Shown here: positions 34,875 through 47,863 of the stretch, piece by piece
Layout of the letters: each line of letters opens with the position of its first letter
Position numbering within the stretch: position 1 is the stretch's first letter
Assembly (NCBI GenBank): GCA_034769895.1
Contig: CM068367.1
Location: 711,536,196-711,600,195, forward strand
DNA length: 64,000 nt
Direction of reading: 5' to 3'
Origin: Magicicada septendecula
Taxonomy: Eukaryota; Arthropoda; Insecta; Hemiptera; Cicadidae
Position numbers and translations under genes: made by a program
Notes under the pieces: model-generated
Database searches by the model: none
Told to the model about the DNA's origin: nothing
What the model saw: the letters and a program-made list of their open reading frames with translations, nothing else

Positions 34875-36886
34875 AATTTTGATAAACAAATAATCCTGAT
34901 AAGAAGCTCATAATAATCCACTGTAAAAACTTAGATGGAATATCTATAAATGAAGAGGCTGGTTGAACGGGGTGGGGGTATTTTCTATTAATGAAAATTA
35001 TAGTTGAAGAGGGAGGGGAGAATTTTTTATATGTGTACTACATTATCGGCAACAAAGAAGTAGTTTTTTGTAAAAATTCCTTCCCGGGCTGTTTAGCCGT
35101 AGTCCAATGTTGTCTGCAAAACCAGACGTTTTGGCAGTGCCATCGACTGCCAACATCAGTGAAAAATCGAGTGCGAAAACGTGAGGTGGTATACGTTAGT
35201 GACCACAGTACTGTGGTTAAGGCTGAAGCAATAGAAAGAAGTAGTTTCTATGGAAATATTTCATTTCGAATATGCTTTTAAATATATATCTTAGAACATG
35301 AAAGTCATGTATGGTTCTCCATACTGATATTTTCTATGACGAACGATAACTGCCGCACATTCAAACAGAATCAAATAATGTTTTGCATACAGCCTTGAAT
35401 TGTAGAGTTCTCAATACCTATTGTTTTTGGTGAAAATCGGTTAAGGGAAAGGGGTAGTTTACCTGCATCGGTTTTTTTTTTAATAGAGTATAATTATTTT
35501 ATATGGCAAACGATAACAGCCACAAATTCAAACATAATCAAATAATGTTTTGAATACAGCCCTGAATTGTAGAGTTCTCAAGACCTATTGTTTTTGGTGA
35601 AGATCGATTAAGGGAAAGGGGTAGTTTACCTGCAACATTTTTTGTTTTAACAAGGGTATTTTCTATGGCAAACGATAAGAGCCGCAAATTCAAACAGAAT
35701 CAAATAATATTTTGCATACAGCCCTGAATTGTAGAGTTCTCAAGACCTATTGTTTTTGTTGAAGATCGGGTTAGGGAAAGGGGTAGTTCACCTGCAACGT
35801 TTTATTTTTTAACATGGGTAATCTTTACTATGACGAATGATAACTGCCGTAAATTTAATCAGAATCAAATAATGTTTTGCATACCTTCCTGAGCTATAGA
35901 GAGCTCAATGTCTGTTGATTTTGGTGAAGATCTGTTAAGGGAAAGGGGTAGTTTACCTGCAACATTTTATGTTTTAACAACGGTAATTTTTTCTATGATG
36001 AACGATAACTGCTGCACATTCAAACAGAATCAAATAATGTTTTGCATGCGTCTCTGAATTGTAGAGGACTGAAGGCCTATTGATTTTGGTGAAGATCGGT
36101 TAAGAGAAAGGGGTAGTTTACCTGCAACGTTTTATGTTTTAACAAGAGGAAAGTACTTCATTTTGATAAACAAATAATCCTGATAAGAAGCTCATAATAA
36201 TCCACTGTAGAAACTTAGATGGAATATCTATAAATGAAGAGGCTGGTTGAACGGGGTGGGGGTATTTTCTATTAATGAAAATTATAGTTGAAGAGGGAGG
36301 GGAGAATTTTTTATATGTGTACTACATTATCGGCAACAAAGAAGTAGTTTTTTGTAAAAATTCCTTCCCGGGCTGTTTAGCCGTAGTCCAATGTCTGCAA
36401 AACCAGACGTTTTGGCAGTGCCATCGACTGCCATCATCAATGAAAAATCGTGTGCGAAAACGTGTGTTGGTATACGTTAGTGACCACAGTACTGTGGTTA
36501 AGGCTGAAGCAATAGAAAGAAGTAGTTTCTATGGAAATATTTCATTTCGAATATGCTTTTAAATATATATCTTAGAACATGGAAGTCATGTATGGTTCTA
36601 CATACCGATATTTTCTATGACGAACGATAACTGCCGCACATTCAAACAAAATCAAATATTTTTTGCATACGTTCATTAATTGTAAAAGACTGAAGGTCTG
36701 TTGATTTTGGTGAAGATCGGTTAAGGGGAGTTGAAGGGTCAGTAGGGTAAACATTTTACACATTTTTTTACTTCCATGTTCCTTAAGGAAACGGAAGTAT
36801 GGTGATGGCAAAAACAATTGTAGTCGAGATTATTGCAGATTCGGATTGTACTACACTCAAAACATGAAAAAAAGTCATTTTTCAAA

Positions 36887-36932
<46 letters not shown>

Positions 36933-38405
36933 TTTTTTCAATGGCAACGATAATAGCCACAAATTCAAACAGAATCAAATAATTTTTTGCATACAGCCCT
37001 GATTTGTAGAGTACTCAAGACCTATTGTTTTTGGTGAAGATCGGTTAAGGGAAAGGGGTAGTTTACCTGCAACGGTTTTTTTAAAATCAAGGGTAATTTT
37101 TTTCTATGGCAAACGGTAACAGCCGGAAATTCAAACAGAATCAACTACTCTTTTGCATACAGCCCTGAATTATAGAGTTCTCAAGACCTATTGGTCTTGG
37201 TGAAGATCGGTTAAGGGAAAGAGGTAGTTCACCTGCAACATTTTATATTTTAACAAGGGTAGTTTGTATGGCAAACGATAAAAGCCTCAGATTCAAAAAG
37301 AATCAACTACTCTTTTGCATACAGCCCTGAATTATAGAGAACTCAAGACCTGTTGGTTTTGGTGAAGATCGGTTAAGGGAAAGGGGTAGTTTACCTGCAA
37401 CATTTTATATTTTAACAAGGGTATTTTCTATGCCAAACGATGAAAGCCGCAAATGTAAACAGAATCAAATAATGTTTTGCATACAGCCCTGATTTGTAGA
37501 GTACTGAAGATCTGTTGTGTTTGGTGAAGATCGGTTAACGGGAACGGGTAGTTTATCTGCAACGTTTTTCTTATCAAGGGTAATTTTTTTCTATGGCAAA
37601 CAATAGCCGCAAATTCAAACAGAATCAAATAATTTTTTGCATACAGCATTGATTTGTAGAGTACACAAGACCTATTGTTTTTGGTGAAGATCGGTTAAGG
37701 GAAAGGGGTAGTTTACCGGCAACATTTGTTTTTATCAAGGGTAATTTTTTCCTATGGCAAATGATAACAGCCGCAAATTCAAACAGAATCAACTAGTCTT
37801 CTTCATACCTTTTTTAATTATACCGAACTCAAGGTGTGTTGATTTTGTTGAAGAGTTAAGGGAAAGGGGTAGTTTACTTGCAACGTTTTATATTTTAACA
37901 AGGGTATTTATTATGGCAAACGATAAGAGCCGCAAATTCAAACAGAATCAAATAATTTTTTGCATACAGCACTGAATTGTAGAGTACTCAAGACCTATTG
38001 TTTTTGGTGAAGATCGGTTAAGGGAAAGGGGTAGTTTACCTGCAACGTTTTATGTTTTAACAAGGGTAATTTTTTCTATGACGAACGATAACTGCCGTAA
38101 ATTCAAAGAAAATCAAATATTTTTTTTGATACCTTCCTAAATTGTAGAGGGCTCAAGGCCTGTTGATTTTGGTGAAGATCGGTAAAGGGATAGGGGTAGT
38201 TTACCTGAAACATGTTATGTTGTAACAAGAGATATGTTTTCATGACGAACGATAACTGCCGCAAATTGAAACAGAATCAAATATATCTTTTTTCATGCAT
38301 CCCTGCATTGTAGAGGACTGAAGGTCTATTGATTTTGGTGAAGATCGGTTTAGAGAAACGGGTAGTTTACCTGCAACGTTTTATGTTTTAACAAGAGGAA
38401 AGTAC
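34875..38405 (+). repeat. Tandem 3.53-kb duplication, first copy
   Basis: Corresponds nearly base for base to 38406-41938 with an offset of 3531-3533. Only a handful of differences are visible by eye (for example AATAATATTTTG versus AAAAATATTTTG near 35703/39236). It contains two right sections and one left end of E-repeats. Confidence 0.85.
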
Positions 38406-40419
38406 TTCATTTTGATAAACAAATAATCCTGATAAGAAGCTCATAATAATCCACTGTAAAAACTTAGATGGAATATCTATAAATGAAGAGGCTGGTTGAA
38501 CGGGGTGGGGGTATTTTCTATTAATGAAAATTATAGTTGAAGAGGGAGGGGAGAATTTTTTATATGTGTACTACATTATCGGCAACAAAGAAGTAGTTTT
38601 TTGTAAAAATTCCTTCCCGGGCTGTTTAGCCGTAGTCCAATGTTGTCTGCAAAACCAGACGTTTTGGCAGTGCCATCGACTGCCAACATCAGTGAAAAAT
38701 CGAGTGCGAAAACGTGAGGTGGTATACGTTAGTGACCACAGTACTGTGGTTAAGGCTGAAGCAATAGAAAGAAGTAGTTTCTATGGAAATATTTCATTTC
38801 GAATATGCTTTTAAATATATATCTTAGAACATGAAAGTCATGTATGGTTCTCCATACTGATATTTTCTATGACGAACGATAACTGCCGCACATTCAAACA
38901 GAATCAAATAATGTTTTGCATACAGCCTTGAATTGTAGAGTTCTCAATACCTATTGTTTTTGGTGAAAATCGGTTAAGGGAAAGGGGTAGTTTACCTGCA
39001 TCGGTTTTTTTTTTAATAGAGTATAATTATTTTATATGGCAAACGATAACAGCCACAAATTCAAACATAATCAAATAATGTTTTGAATACAGCCCTGAAT
39101 TGTAGAGTTCTCAAGACCTATTGTTTTTGGTGAAGATCGATTAAGGGAAAGGGGTAGTTTACCTGCAACATTTTTTGTTTTAACAAGGGTATTTTCTATG
39201 GCAAACGATAAGAGCCGCAAATTCAAACAGAATCAAAAAATATTTTGCATACAGCCCTGAATTGTAGAGTTCTCAAGACCTATTGTTTTTGTTGAAGATC
39301 GGGTTAGGGAAAGGGGTAGTTCACCTGCAACGTTTTATTTTTTAACATGGGTAATCTTTACTATGACGAATGATAACTGCCGTAAATTTAATCAGAATCA
39401 AATAATGTTTTGCATACCTTCCTGAGCTATAGAGAGCTCAATGTCTGTTGATTTTGGTGAAGATCTGTTAAGGGAAAGGGGTAGTTTACCTGCAACATTT
39501 TATGTTTTAACAACGGTAATTTTTTCTATGACGAACGATAACTGCTGCACATTCAAACAGAATCAAATAATGTTTTGCATGCGTCTCTGAATTGTAGAGG
39601 ACTGAAGGCCTATTGATTTTGGTGAAGATCGGTTAAGAGAAAGGGGTAGTTTACCTGCAACGTTTTATGTTTTAACAAGAGGAAAGTACTTCATTTTGAT
39701 AAACAAATAATCCTGATAAGAAGCTCATAATAATCCACTGTAGAAACTTAGATGGAATATCTATAAATGAAGAGGCTGGTTGAACGGGGTGGGGGTATTT
39801 TCTATTAATGAAAATTATAGTTGAAGAGGGAGGGGAGAATTTTTTATATGTGTACTACATTATCGGCAACAAAGAAGTAGTTTTTTGTAAAAATTCCTTC
39901 CCGGGCTGTTTAGCCGTAGTCCAATGTCTGCAAAACCAGACGTTTTGGCAGTGCCATCGACTGCCATCATCAATGAAAAATCGTGTGCGAAAACGTGTGT
40001 TGGTATACGTTAGTGACCACAGTACTGTGGTTAAGGCTGAAGCAATAGAAAGAAGTAGTTTCTATGGAAATATTTCATTTCGAATATGCTTTTAAATATA
40101 TATCTTAGAACATGGAAGTCATGTATGGTTCTACATACCGATATTTTCTATGACGAACGATAACTGCCGCACATTCAAACAAAATCAAATATTTTTTGCA
40201 TACGTTCATTAATTGTAAAAGACTGAAGGTCTGTTGATTTTGGTGAAGATCGGTTAAGGGGAGTTGAAGGGTCAGTAGGGTAAACATTTTACACATTTTT
40301 TTACTTCCATGTTCCTTAAGGAAACGGAAGTATGGTGATGGCAAAAACAATTGTAGTCGAGATTATTGCAGATTCGGATTGTACTACACTCAAAACATGA
40401 AAAAAAGTCATTTTTCAAA

Positions 40420-40463
<44 letters not shown>

Positions 40464-41938
40464 TTTTTTCAATGGCAACGATAATAGCCACAAATTCAAA
40501 CAGAATCAAATAATTTTTTGCATACAGCCCTGATTTGTAGAGTACTCAAGACCTATTGTTTTTGGTGAAGATCGGTTAAGGGAAAGGGGTAGTTTACCTG
40601 CAACGGTTTTTTTTAAATCAAGGGTAATTTTTTTCTATGGCAAACGGTAACAGCCGGAAATTCAAACAGAATCAACTACTCTTTTGCATACAGCCCTGAA
40701 TTATAGAGTTCTCAAGACCTATTGGTCTTGGTGAAGATCGGTTAAGGGAAAGAGGTAGTTCACCTGCAACATTTTATATTTTAACAAGGGTAGTTTGTAT
40801 GGCAAACGATAAAAGCCTCAAATTCAAAAAGAATCAACTACTCTTTTGCATACAGCCCTGAATTATAGAGAACTCAAGACCTGTTGGTTTTGGTGAAGAT
40901 CGGTTAAGGGAAAGGGGTAGTTTACCTGCAACATTTTATATTTTAACAAGGGTATTTTCTATGCCAAACGATGAAAGCCGCAAATGTAAACAGAATCAAA
41001 TAATGTTTTGCATACAGCCCTGATTTGTAGAGTACTGAAGATCTGTTGTGTTTGGTGAAGATCGGTTAACGGGAACGGGTAGTTTATCTGCAACGTTTTT
41101 CTTATCAAGGGTAATTTTTTTCTATGGCAAACAATAGCCGCAAATTCAAACAGAATCAAATAATTTTTTGCATACAGCATTGATTTGTAGAGTACACAAG
41201 ACCTATTGTTTTTGGTGAAGATCGGTTAAGGGAAAGGGGTAGTTTACCGGCAACATTTGTTTTTATCAAGGGTAATTTTTTCCTATGGCAAATGATAACA
41301 GCCGCAAATTCAAACAGAATCAACTAGTCTTCTTCATACCTTTTTTAATTATACCGAACTCAAGGTGTGTTGATTTTGTTGAAGAGTTAAGGGAAAGGGG
41401 TAGTTTACTTGCAACGTTTTATATTTTAACAAGGGTATTTATTATGGCAAACGATAAGAGCCGCAAATTCAAACAGAATCAAATAATTTTTTGCATACAG
41501 CACTGAATTGTAGAGTACTCAAGACCTATTGTTTTTGGTGAAGATCGGTTAAGGGAAAGGGGTAGTTTACCTGCAACGTTTTATGTTTTAACAAGGGTAA
41601 TTTTTTCTATGACGAACGATAACTGCCGTAAATTCAAAGAAAATCAAATATTTTTTTTGATACCTTCCTAAATTGTAGAGGGCTCAAGGCCTGTTGATTT
41701 TGGTGAAGATCGGTAAAGGGATAGGGGTAGTTTACCTGAAACATGTTATGTTGTAACAAGAGATATGTTTTCATGACGAACGATAACTGCCGCAAATTGA
41801 AACAGAATCAAATATATCTTTTTTCATGCATCCCTGCATTGTAGAGGACTGAAGGTCTATTGATTTTGGTGAAGATCGGTTTAGAGAAACGGGTAGTTTA
41901 CCTGCAACGTTTTATGTTTTAACAAGAGTAAAGTACTT
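38406..41938 (+). repeat. Tandem 3.53-kb duplication, second copy
   Basis: Second copy of 34875-38405. Exact break points cannot be fixed because the duplication begins and ends inside similar E-repeat sections. Confidence 0.85.
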
Positions 41939-42193
41939 AATTTTGATAAATAAAGTATCTTGATAAGAAGCTCATAATAATTCACTGTAGAAACGTAGAT
42001 GAAATATCTATAAATGAAGAGTCTAGTTGAACGGGGTGGGGGTAATTTTCTATAAATGAAAATGATAGTTGAAGGGGTGGGGATAATTTTTATTTATATG
42101 TCATGTGTACTACATTATCGGCAACAAAGAAGTAGTTTGTTGTTAAAATTCCTTCCTGGGCTGTCTGGGCTTGATCCAGTGTTTTCTACAAAA

Positions 42194-42234
42194 CCAGACG
42201 TTTCAGCAGTGCTATCGACTGCCATCATCAGTGA
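42194..42234 (-). ncRNA. Hammerhead-like fold in E-repeat (best-paired copy)
   Basis: Minus strand: CTGATGA (42231-42225), stem II GGCAGU with ACUGCU (six pairs including one G-U) and loop CGAUAGC, GAAA (42204-42201), stem III ACGT (42201-42198), C before the expected cut, inner stem I UCA/UGG, and a possible outer pairing AGUG/CACU across an internal loop. This is the only E copy with both boxes intact and stem II fully paired. Copies near 35126-35160 have a perfect stem II but changed boxes. Confidence 0.5.
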
Positions 42235-42394
42235 AAATTGAGTTCACTATCATGAGGTTGTATACGTTAGTGATCACAGTACTGTGGTTAAGGCTGAAGA
42301 AATAAGTAGTTTCTATGGAAATAGTTCATTTCGAAAAGTATTTTAAATATAAATCTGAGAACATGGAAGTCATGTATGGTTCTCCATACCGATA

Positions 42395-42760
42395 TTTTTA
42401 TATTGTATTGCTGGAAGTTCAGTTTTCTGTTTTTTATGATTTGTGTTAGTAATTTTGATATTTTATAATTTGGTGCGGTTCTAACGTTTATTAAAGGTCT
42501 GATAGGTTTATTGATTTTGGTAATTTTATTAAAGAATTTAATTTTGGTGCACAAGGATTATCCATTTTATATTTAAAGGAGTCTTTAGGATTTATGATTT
42601 GGGTACTATTTTTTAGTATATTTGTTATTTGTGTTTGATATTTGTTTGTGTGATCTTTATTTAATGTTATGCAATTATTATTAACTATAAATTCTTCTGT
42701 TTTATCTGTGTTTTAAAAGTTATTTTATTGTCAAAATCTTCAATGATTGGAAGAAAAACT
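42395..42760 (-). pseudogene. PLE reverse transcriptase N-terminal fragment
   Basis: On the minus strand a short frame reads CTKIKFFNKITKINKPIRPL then INVRTAPNYKISKLL. This resembles the first conserved reverse transcriptase segment of Penelope-like elements (a K-hK..xPIRP(I/V) motif followed by AP.Y.L(A/S)K.L). Stops lie upstream, and downstream it is cut by the end of the E-repeat array at about 42400. It is too short to assign to either PLE family in this window. Confidence 0.5.
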
Positions 42761-43298
42761 TTTTTGAATATATTTATAAAGTGGATTTTTTAATAACATT
42801 TTTATTATAATGCGTAATAAATAAGTAAAAATTTATACATAATAATATATACATAAATGAATAATAATGAGTTTTTAAACTTATATTCCTGAAAAAATTG
42901 CATGTCTATTACATAAACATGAATTTATGTGAAAATCCACCTTGTGAAAAATTTGGCCAATTTTGAATTAATTTTTCTACTAAAAGTATCACCCTGACAA
43001 AAAATGCTAATACCCTTTTTTATGCATAATTTTATGCTCTTTCTTTTTGTTATTTTGTATTTTTCTCATAAATTTAATATTGTTTAAGATAATCACGAAA
43101 AATGAATTCGTGTACCTTCCCCCTCCCTTTTTTTGAAAACCCGCGACTGAATTTTTGTAAACTTTTTTTAAATTCTTTCTTACCTTTTTATCTAGACCTA
43201 TGGAAAAATCTTGTAGAAGCCACTTAATTTGCAATTTCTATTTTTTTTTCGGCTTCAGTGACTGTACTATATGGATTGTACAATAAAAGTTAGTACGT
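42761..43298. other. Intronic DNA, nothing recognised
   Basis: AT-rich, with no conserved open frame. Small frames on the minus strand (43007-43234) have no recognisable motif. Confidence 0.4.
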
Positions 43299-44066
43299 TT
43301 TTACTTCCATGTTCCATAAGGAAATGGAAGTATGGTGATGGCAAAAAAAATCGTGTTCGAGATAAGGGCTGATTCTGATTGTACTACCCTCAAAACATGA
43401 AGAAAAGACATTTTCCAAAAAGTGTGTGTGTGTGCATGCGTGCGTGTGGAATTTTTCTATGCCAAACAATAACTGCCACAAATTCAAACAGAATCACATA
43501 CTTTTTGCATATGTGTCTGAGTTGTAGAGGACTCAAGGCCTATTGGTTTTGGTGAAGATCGGTTAAGAGGAAGAGGTAGTTTACCTGCAATGTTTTATGT
43601 TTTAACAAGAGTAAAGTACTTAATTTTGATAAATAGAGTACCCTGAAAAGAAGGTCATAATAATCCACTGTAGAAAGGTAGATGAAGTGTGTATAAATAA
43701 AAAGGGTTGTTGAAGGGGGAGGGGGTAATTTTCTATAAATGAAAATGATAGCTGAAGGGGGAGGGGATAATATTTTGTATGTGTACTATGTTATCGGCAA
43801 AACAAAGAAGTTGTTTGTTGTTAAAATTCCTTCTCGGGCTGTTTGGCTTTTCAATGTTTTCTGCAAAACAGGCGTTTCGCCAGTGCCATCGACTGCCATC
43901 ATCAGTGAAAATAGAGTGCGTCAACGTGAGGTGGTATACATTAGTGACCACAGTACTGTGGTTAAGGCTGAAGAAAGAAGTAGTTTCTATGGAAATATTT
44001 CATTTCGAAAATGATTTTAAATATAAATCTTAAAACATGGAAGTCATGTATGGTTCTTCATACTGA
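43299..44066. repeat. Isolated E-repeat
   Basis: A single complete E-repeat: left hairpin end (TTTTTACTTCCATGTTCC), a short TG tract (43424-43448), one satellite unit (about 43450-43610), purine-rich section, hammerhead-like remnant on the minus strand near 43872-43908 (stem III damaged), and right end GGAAGTCATGTATGG. It is the best reference copy for the unamplified element. Confidence 0.8.
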
Positions 44067-45105
44067 TGTTTTAATATTGGTTTAAGCAAGAATAGATCTA
44101 AAACATATTGAATTTATCATATCTGAACATGCTTCATATAAAATTAAATGGCAATAAATTGTTAAGATTAGAAAGCAAATATTTTACTAGCTGAAACAAC
44201 TCATGGGTTATACAAATTTTAAACACATTTTAAAGTAATGATTAGAACATTTTGTTCTTAAACACATTTTATTTTTATTTAATTATCAGAGAAAAATATT
44301 ATTAATATTATGCATTTTATTTGTTGTGTGAAATCTTCATGTGTGTCTGAAACTCTTTGAAAAATATTTCAAAACATTCCAAAATAGCTAGCTGGTTGGC
44401 TTAGAAGACAAGTATCGTTTAAGGTGTTTTATATAATGTAAGTTTATTATAGTCGACTTCCTACACTGTACTGGACTCATCCCTGCGTATCAGCAATAGG
44501 CCAATCTAGCTGGACTTTAATGGGATACCAGGAGCAAGATGGAACACCTTTCCATATAGCCATAGGAACATTAACAACATCAGGTTATTATAGCATAAGG
44601 TTGGCCGTGTAATTAAACATGCAATTGACTGGCCTGACATGCAGAATACTGCTGAAGAGCATAAAGTGAATATGCATTGTTATTAAATTGTTTACAAAAC
44701 AATTTAAAAATAAGGCTACATGTTACGATTAGTATTATGGTTGTAGGTATTGATAACAAGAGAGATTTTTAAGGCTCGTCCAAACGGTAAAGACTCATTA
44801 AACTGGTTTTTAAGTACTTTTAAGAAAATTTCTCAGTCAAATCATGAACAGTTAAAGTTAATTTATTTAAAACCTTTGCTTGATTTTAGATGTAATTTAG
44901 GCCACAAGGTATAATAGAGCCGTGTTAGAATATTTACAATTTCTTCACATAGTTAAAATGTCAGTAACTAAGTATTCTCAAGAAATGCTATGTTTGACTG
45001 GTCTCGGGATTTTAAATGAATGAAATGTATGCTTTTATAAAAAAGAAAATGATTGCTAATAAGAATTTACAGTTTTAAGACATTTGTATTACAGGACTTG
45101 GATGT
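44067..45105. other. Intronic DNA, nothing recognised
   Basis: Sequence between the E-repeat and the LTR retrotransposon. No open frame of note, no inverted ends seen. Confidence 0.4.
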
Positions 45106-47851
45106 TGTAACCAATAATTAGATATAGAGGGTTACGGACTTATCTCTTTAAGCCTCACTTCGGATTCGTCAATTTGTAACACTGAAATTGGTGTTACTTG
45201 AATGTTATGTTGTGTGCACTTAAATTACATACACCGCCCGTTGGAAGTGTCAACTTGTAACAAATAAATAATGTAGTGACTAACTCGCACTGGAGTCGTC
45301 AATTTGTAATTATTAATATGTTATGTTGAACGGCGAATGGTTTTGTAATCTGCCGCTCGCTCCCACTATACGTACCGTTCCGTGACGTCACTCACCGTTG
45401 CCAACCGTCGTGGTGTCTTCTGTACTCGGTGAACTTATTTTCTAAATGGAACAGCAATAATAACGACGCAAATATAACATCAAACATATATCCTTATAGA
45501 AATCCTTTATTCAGAAAAACACTGGTTAATTGTTTCTTAAATTTGATTATGATAATCACAATTGTGGCGAAAATTATACGTCTTCTTTTTACCAGTTGGT
45601 AGTAGTAGCAAATATTCAGTATTTAGTCAGACCAAAAGAATGCTTGGTTAATGTTTCTATTAAAAATAAAGTATCTCAGGGCGTATCTGGTTCGGGGATT
45701 ACATTTAAACAAAATATTATTCTATAAATCAAAATACAAGTTTTACAGTTAAAGGATATTACAAGGTTAGAGTGTAACATGCACACAGGCAGTCGTATAG
45801 TGATTACTAGTTATGATAGGTTATGTCCAGTTTAGGTGTTTAATAATTATTATCCAAATCAAAAGTTCTTGTGGTGTTTGAAAAGGTGTCAATCTCAAAT
45901 CGTGTTATTAGTGAGTGTTCTTAGTGTTGGTGTGATATGGTGTCTGTAGTTTTAGTTGATTAGTTCTTAAAAAGTCGTGTATACTAAAGTGGGTGTTGAT
46001 ACACAATATAATAAGATGTCAAAGTCACCAAATCCTCTTCTTGGTATGGTTCTTGGTCGACAATAGGGCCCACGTCCGCTTCAGTCCTTCTCCCTGGTTC
46101 TTGGGTCTTCTATTTCATATAATGGGTGTTCTTCACTTGGTGTAAAAAGTTCGTGTTATGTATCTCTATCTGTATCAATATGTCTGTAACGTGTTTTCAC
46201 AGTTTATTCTCAATTATGTTAGATGTTTTATAAACGCGTCTGTACGCTACGACCGTTGTTAAAGAAGTCCCTTTTTATTTATCCAAAATTTCTGGTTGCT
46301 AAGGGTAAACTTGGAATCTGGTTGGTTGATTCGGATATACATTGTCATATACTTTCATTATTTCAAAATCTAAATTTGTTCAAAACCTTTAAATTAGCAT
46401 AACTTTTCTGTACTGATTGGGAATTTAAAACCATTATCAGCATTATTTTGATCTTTACATTTGTGACATATAGACACTAAACATGCCTACTTTTACTTAA
46501 GAACTACAGATGTTACAATTTTGTTATTTGAATTTTTCTTAAATAACTTGAGATGTATTATTTTGTTTCTAGATTCGTTGTGTACACTATTAACTATAAA
46601 TATATTTATCCTTCCACATTTGTTTTACAAAATCCCTAACATTATTATCTAAAATTTACAAAAGTTGGTTTTACCTGGCCTATGTACTGGTGTTATTTTC
46701 ATCACCATGTTTAAAACCTTTAACAGTTAAATTAACTTTTAACAACCATAAAAACTGTTTAACATATAACATTATCTCAACAAAACAAAAAGATATACTA
46801 TCCTATTAGTTTAATTTCATGCCCACATGGCTATGATTCTACTGAACCTTTGAACAAATAAACTGTTTTTTACTTAAACTATACAATTGTTTAACACTTA
46901 GCAATAACATCTTTTTATAGTCTACTTTGCTGTGCCAATAAATTGATCACTGTTTAACACCAGTTCTATGGTGATATATTTGTTAACATAAAAATGAAAT
47001 TAACATCAGTTAATTGATATTCTCTTAAAACAACTGCTTCACCTGCTACATACAAAAAACAACATAAATACCATGATAATAAAACAACATGATAAAACAT
47101 GATAACATGCACATTTTTATAAAATAAATTATGCACTAATTAATTAGTCTTCTCTCAGTTAATTCCTTAATTATTCTAAAACTGTCTATGTTATGTTTCA
47201 CATTACTTGTCACTATGTTCATCGTTTACCCTTTTCACTGAACACTTAATAGTTTGTATTTATAAACATACTTATTGGTTTTTATAGGTTTTTACATTTT
47301 ATTGTCATTAAAAGAACTTCACTCTTGTTATCAAATGTTACTGTGGACAAGTTATTATTTGTTGTTTTCTGGACAATCTTATGATCACTATCTGTTACAA
47401 TTAGTTGTATGGTTCATGTATCTATAATAAGGTGTGTTATATTTTCATTACATCAATTAAATTAATCACTTACTAATATTTCTTTTTACATAGTATTACA
47501 TGTTTGGGCCTATTATCCCTCAATTTGTATTTTGATTATCTTGATATTATGATACATTGAATGAAACCATTTGTTTCTTTATAGTACTGGTTCATAAGCC
47601 GTCTGTCTTTATAATTATTTATTTTGTCATTTTGAAAGTTCATGTCATAATCAGGGTTGAATGTATTTTGCATCACTTTGCCTAAATCATTAATTTTGGG
47701 TACGGTCAGTTGTATTACTAGTCAGTCTGAAATGGTTAGTTGTTCCTCTTCACGATCATCTTGGAAGATATTGTTCTTCTTGTTTAGCTTCTTATCCAAA
47801 GTCTTCATTAAATCAAGTACGATATTAACTTGTTCCAAATGTAATGTTACA
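45106..47851 (-). repeat. 3' LTR of the gypsy element
   Basis: 2746 bases, nearly identical to 54545-57291. Small open frames (for example 45530-45727, 47657-47974) also occur in the other LTR because the sequence is copied. They look non-coding. A purine-rich stretch (on the minus strand GGCAGGGTAGTA) lies directly inside the LTR at 47852-47863, a plausible polypurine tract. Confidence 0.93.
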
Positions 47852-47863
47852 TACTACCCTGCC

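Larger units (their letters stand above)
32254..42400. repeat. E-repeat array with 165-bp satellite
   Basis: Left E-repeat ends occur at 32254, 36766 and 40299. Right sections occur at about 34866-35332, 36149-36611, 38397-38866, 39682-40144 and 41925-42400. Between them are long runs of a satellite unit of 160-168 bases, recognised by ATGGCAAACGATAACAGCCG and GGTGAAGATCGGTTAAGG; about 15 units run from 32416 to 34870. Block copies elsewhere have only one unit. A (TG)n tract follows some left ends (36888-36927, 40420-40460). Short open frames on the minus strand repeat the phrase YPFPLTDLHQ because the satellite unit happens to be open. I see no gene. Confidence 0.85.

Noticed and set aside
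32254-42400. Possible CRISPR array or gene family encoding YPFPLTDLHQ peptides
   Set aside because: The whole unit of about 165 bases repeats without unique spacers, and the peptides are accidental open frames in satellite DNA that shift between copies.
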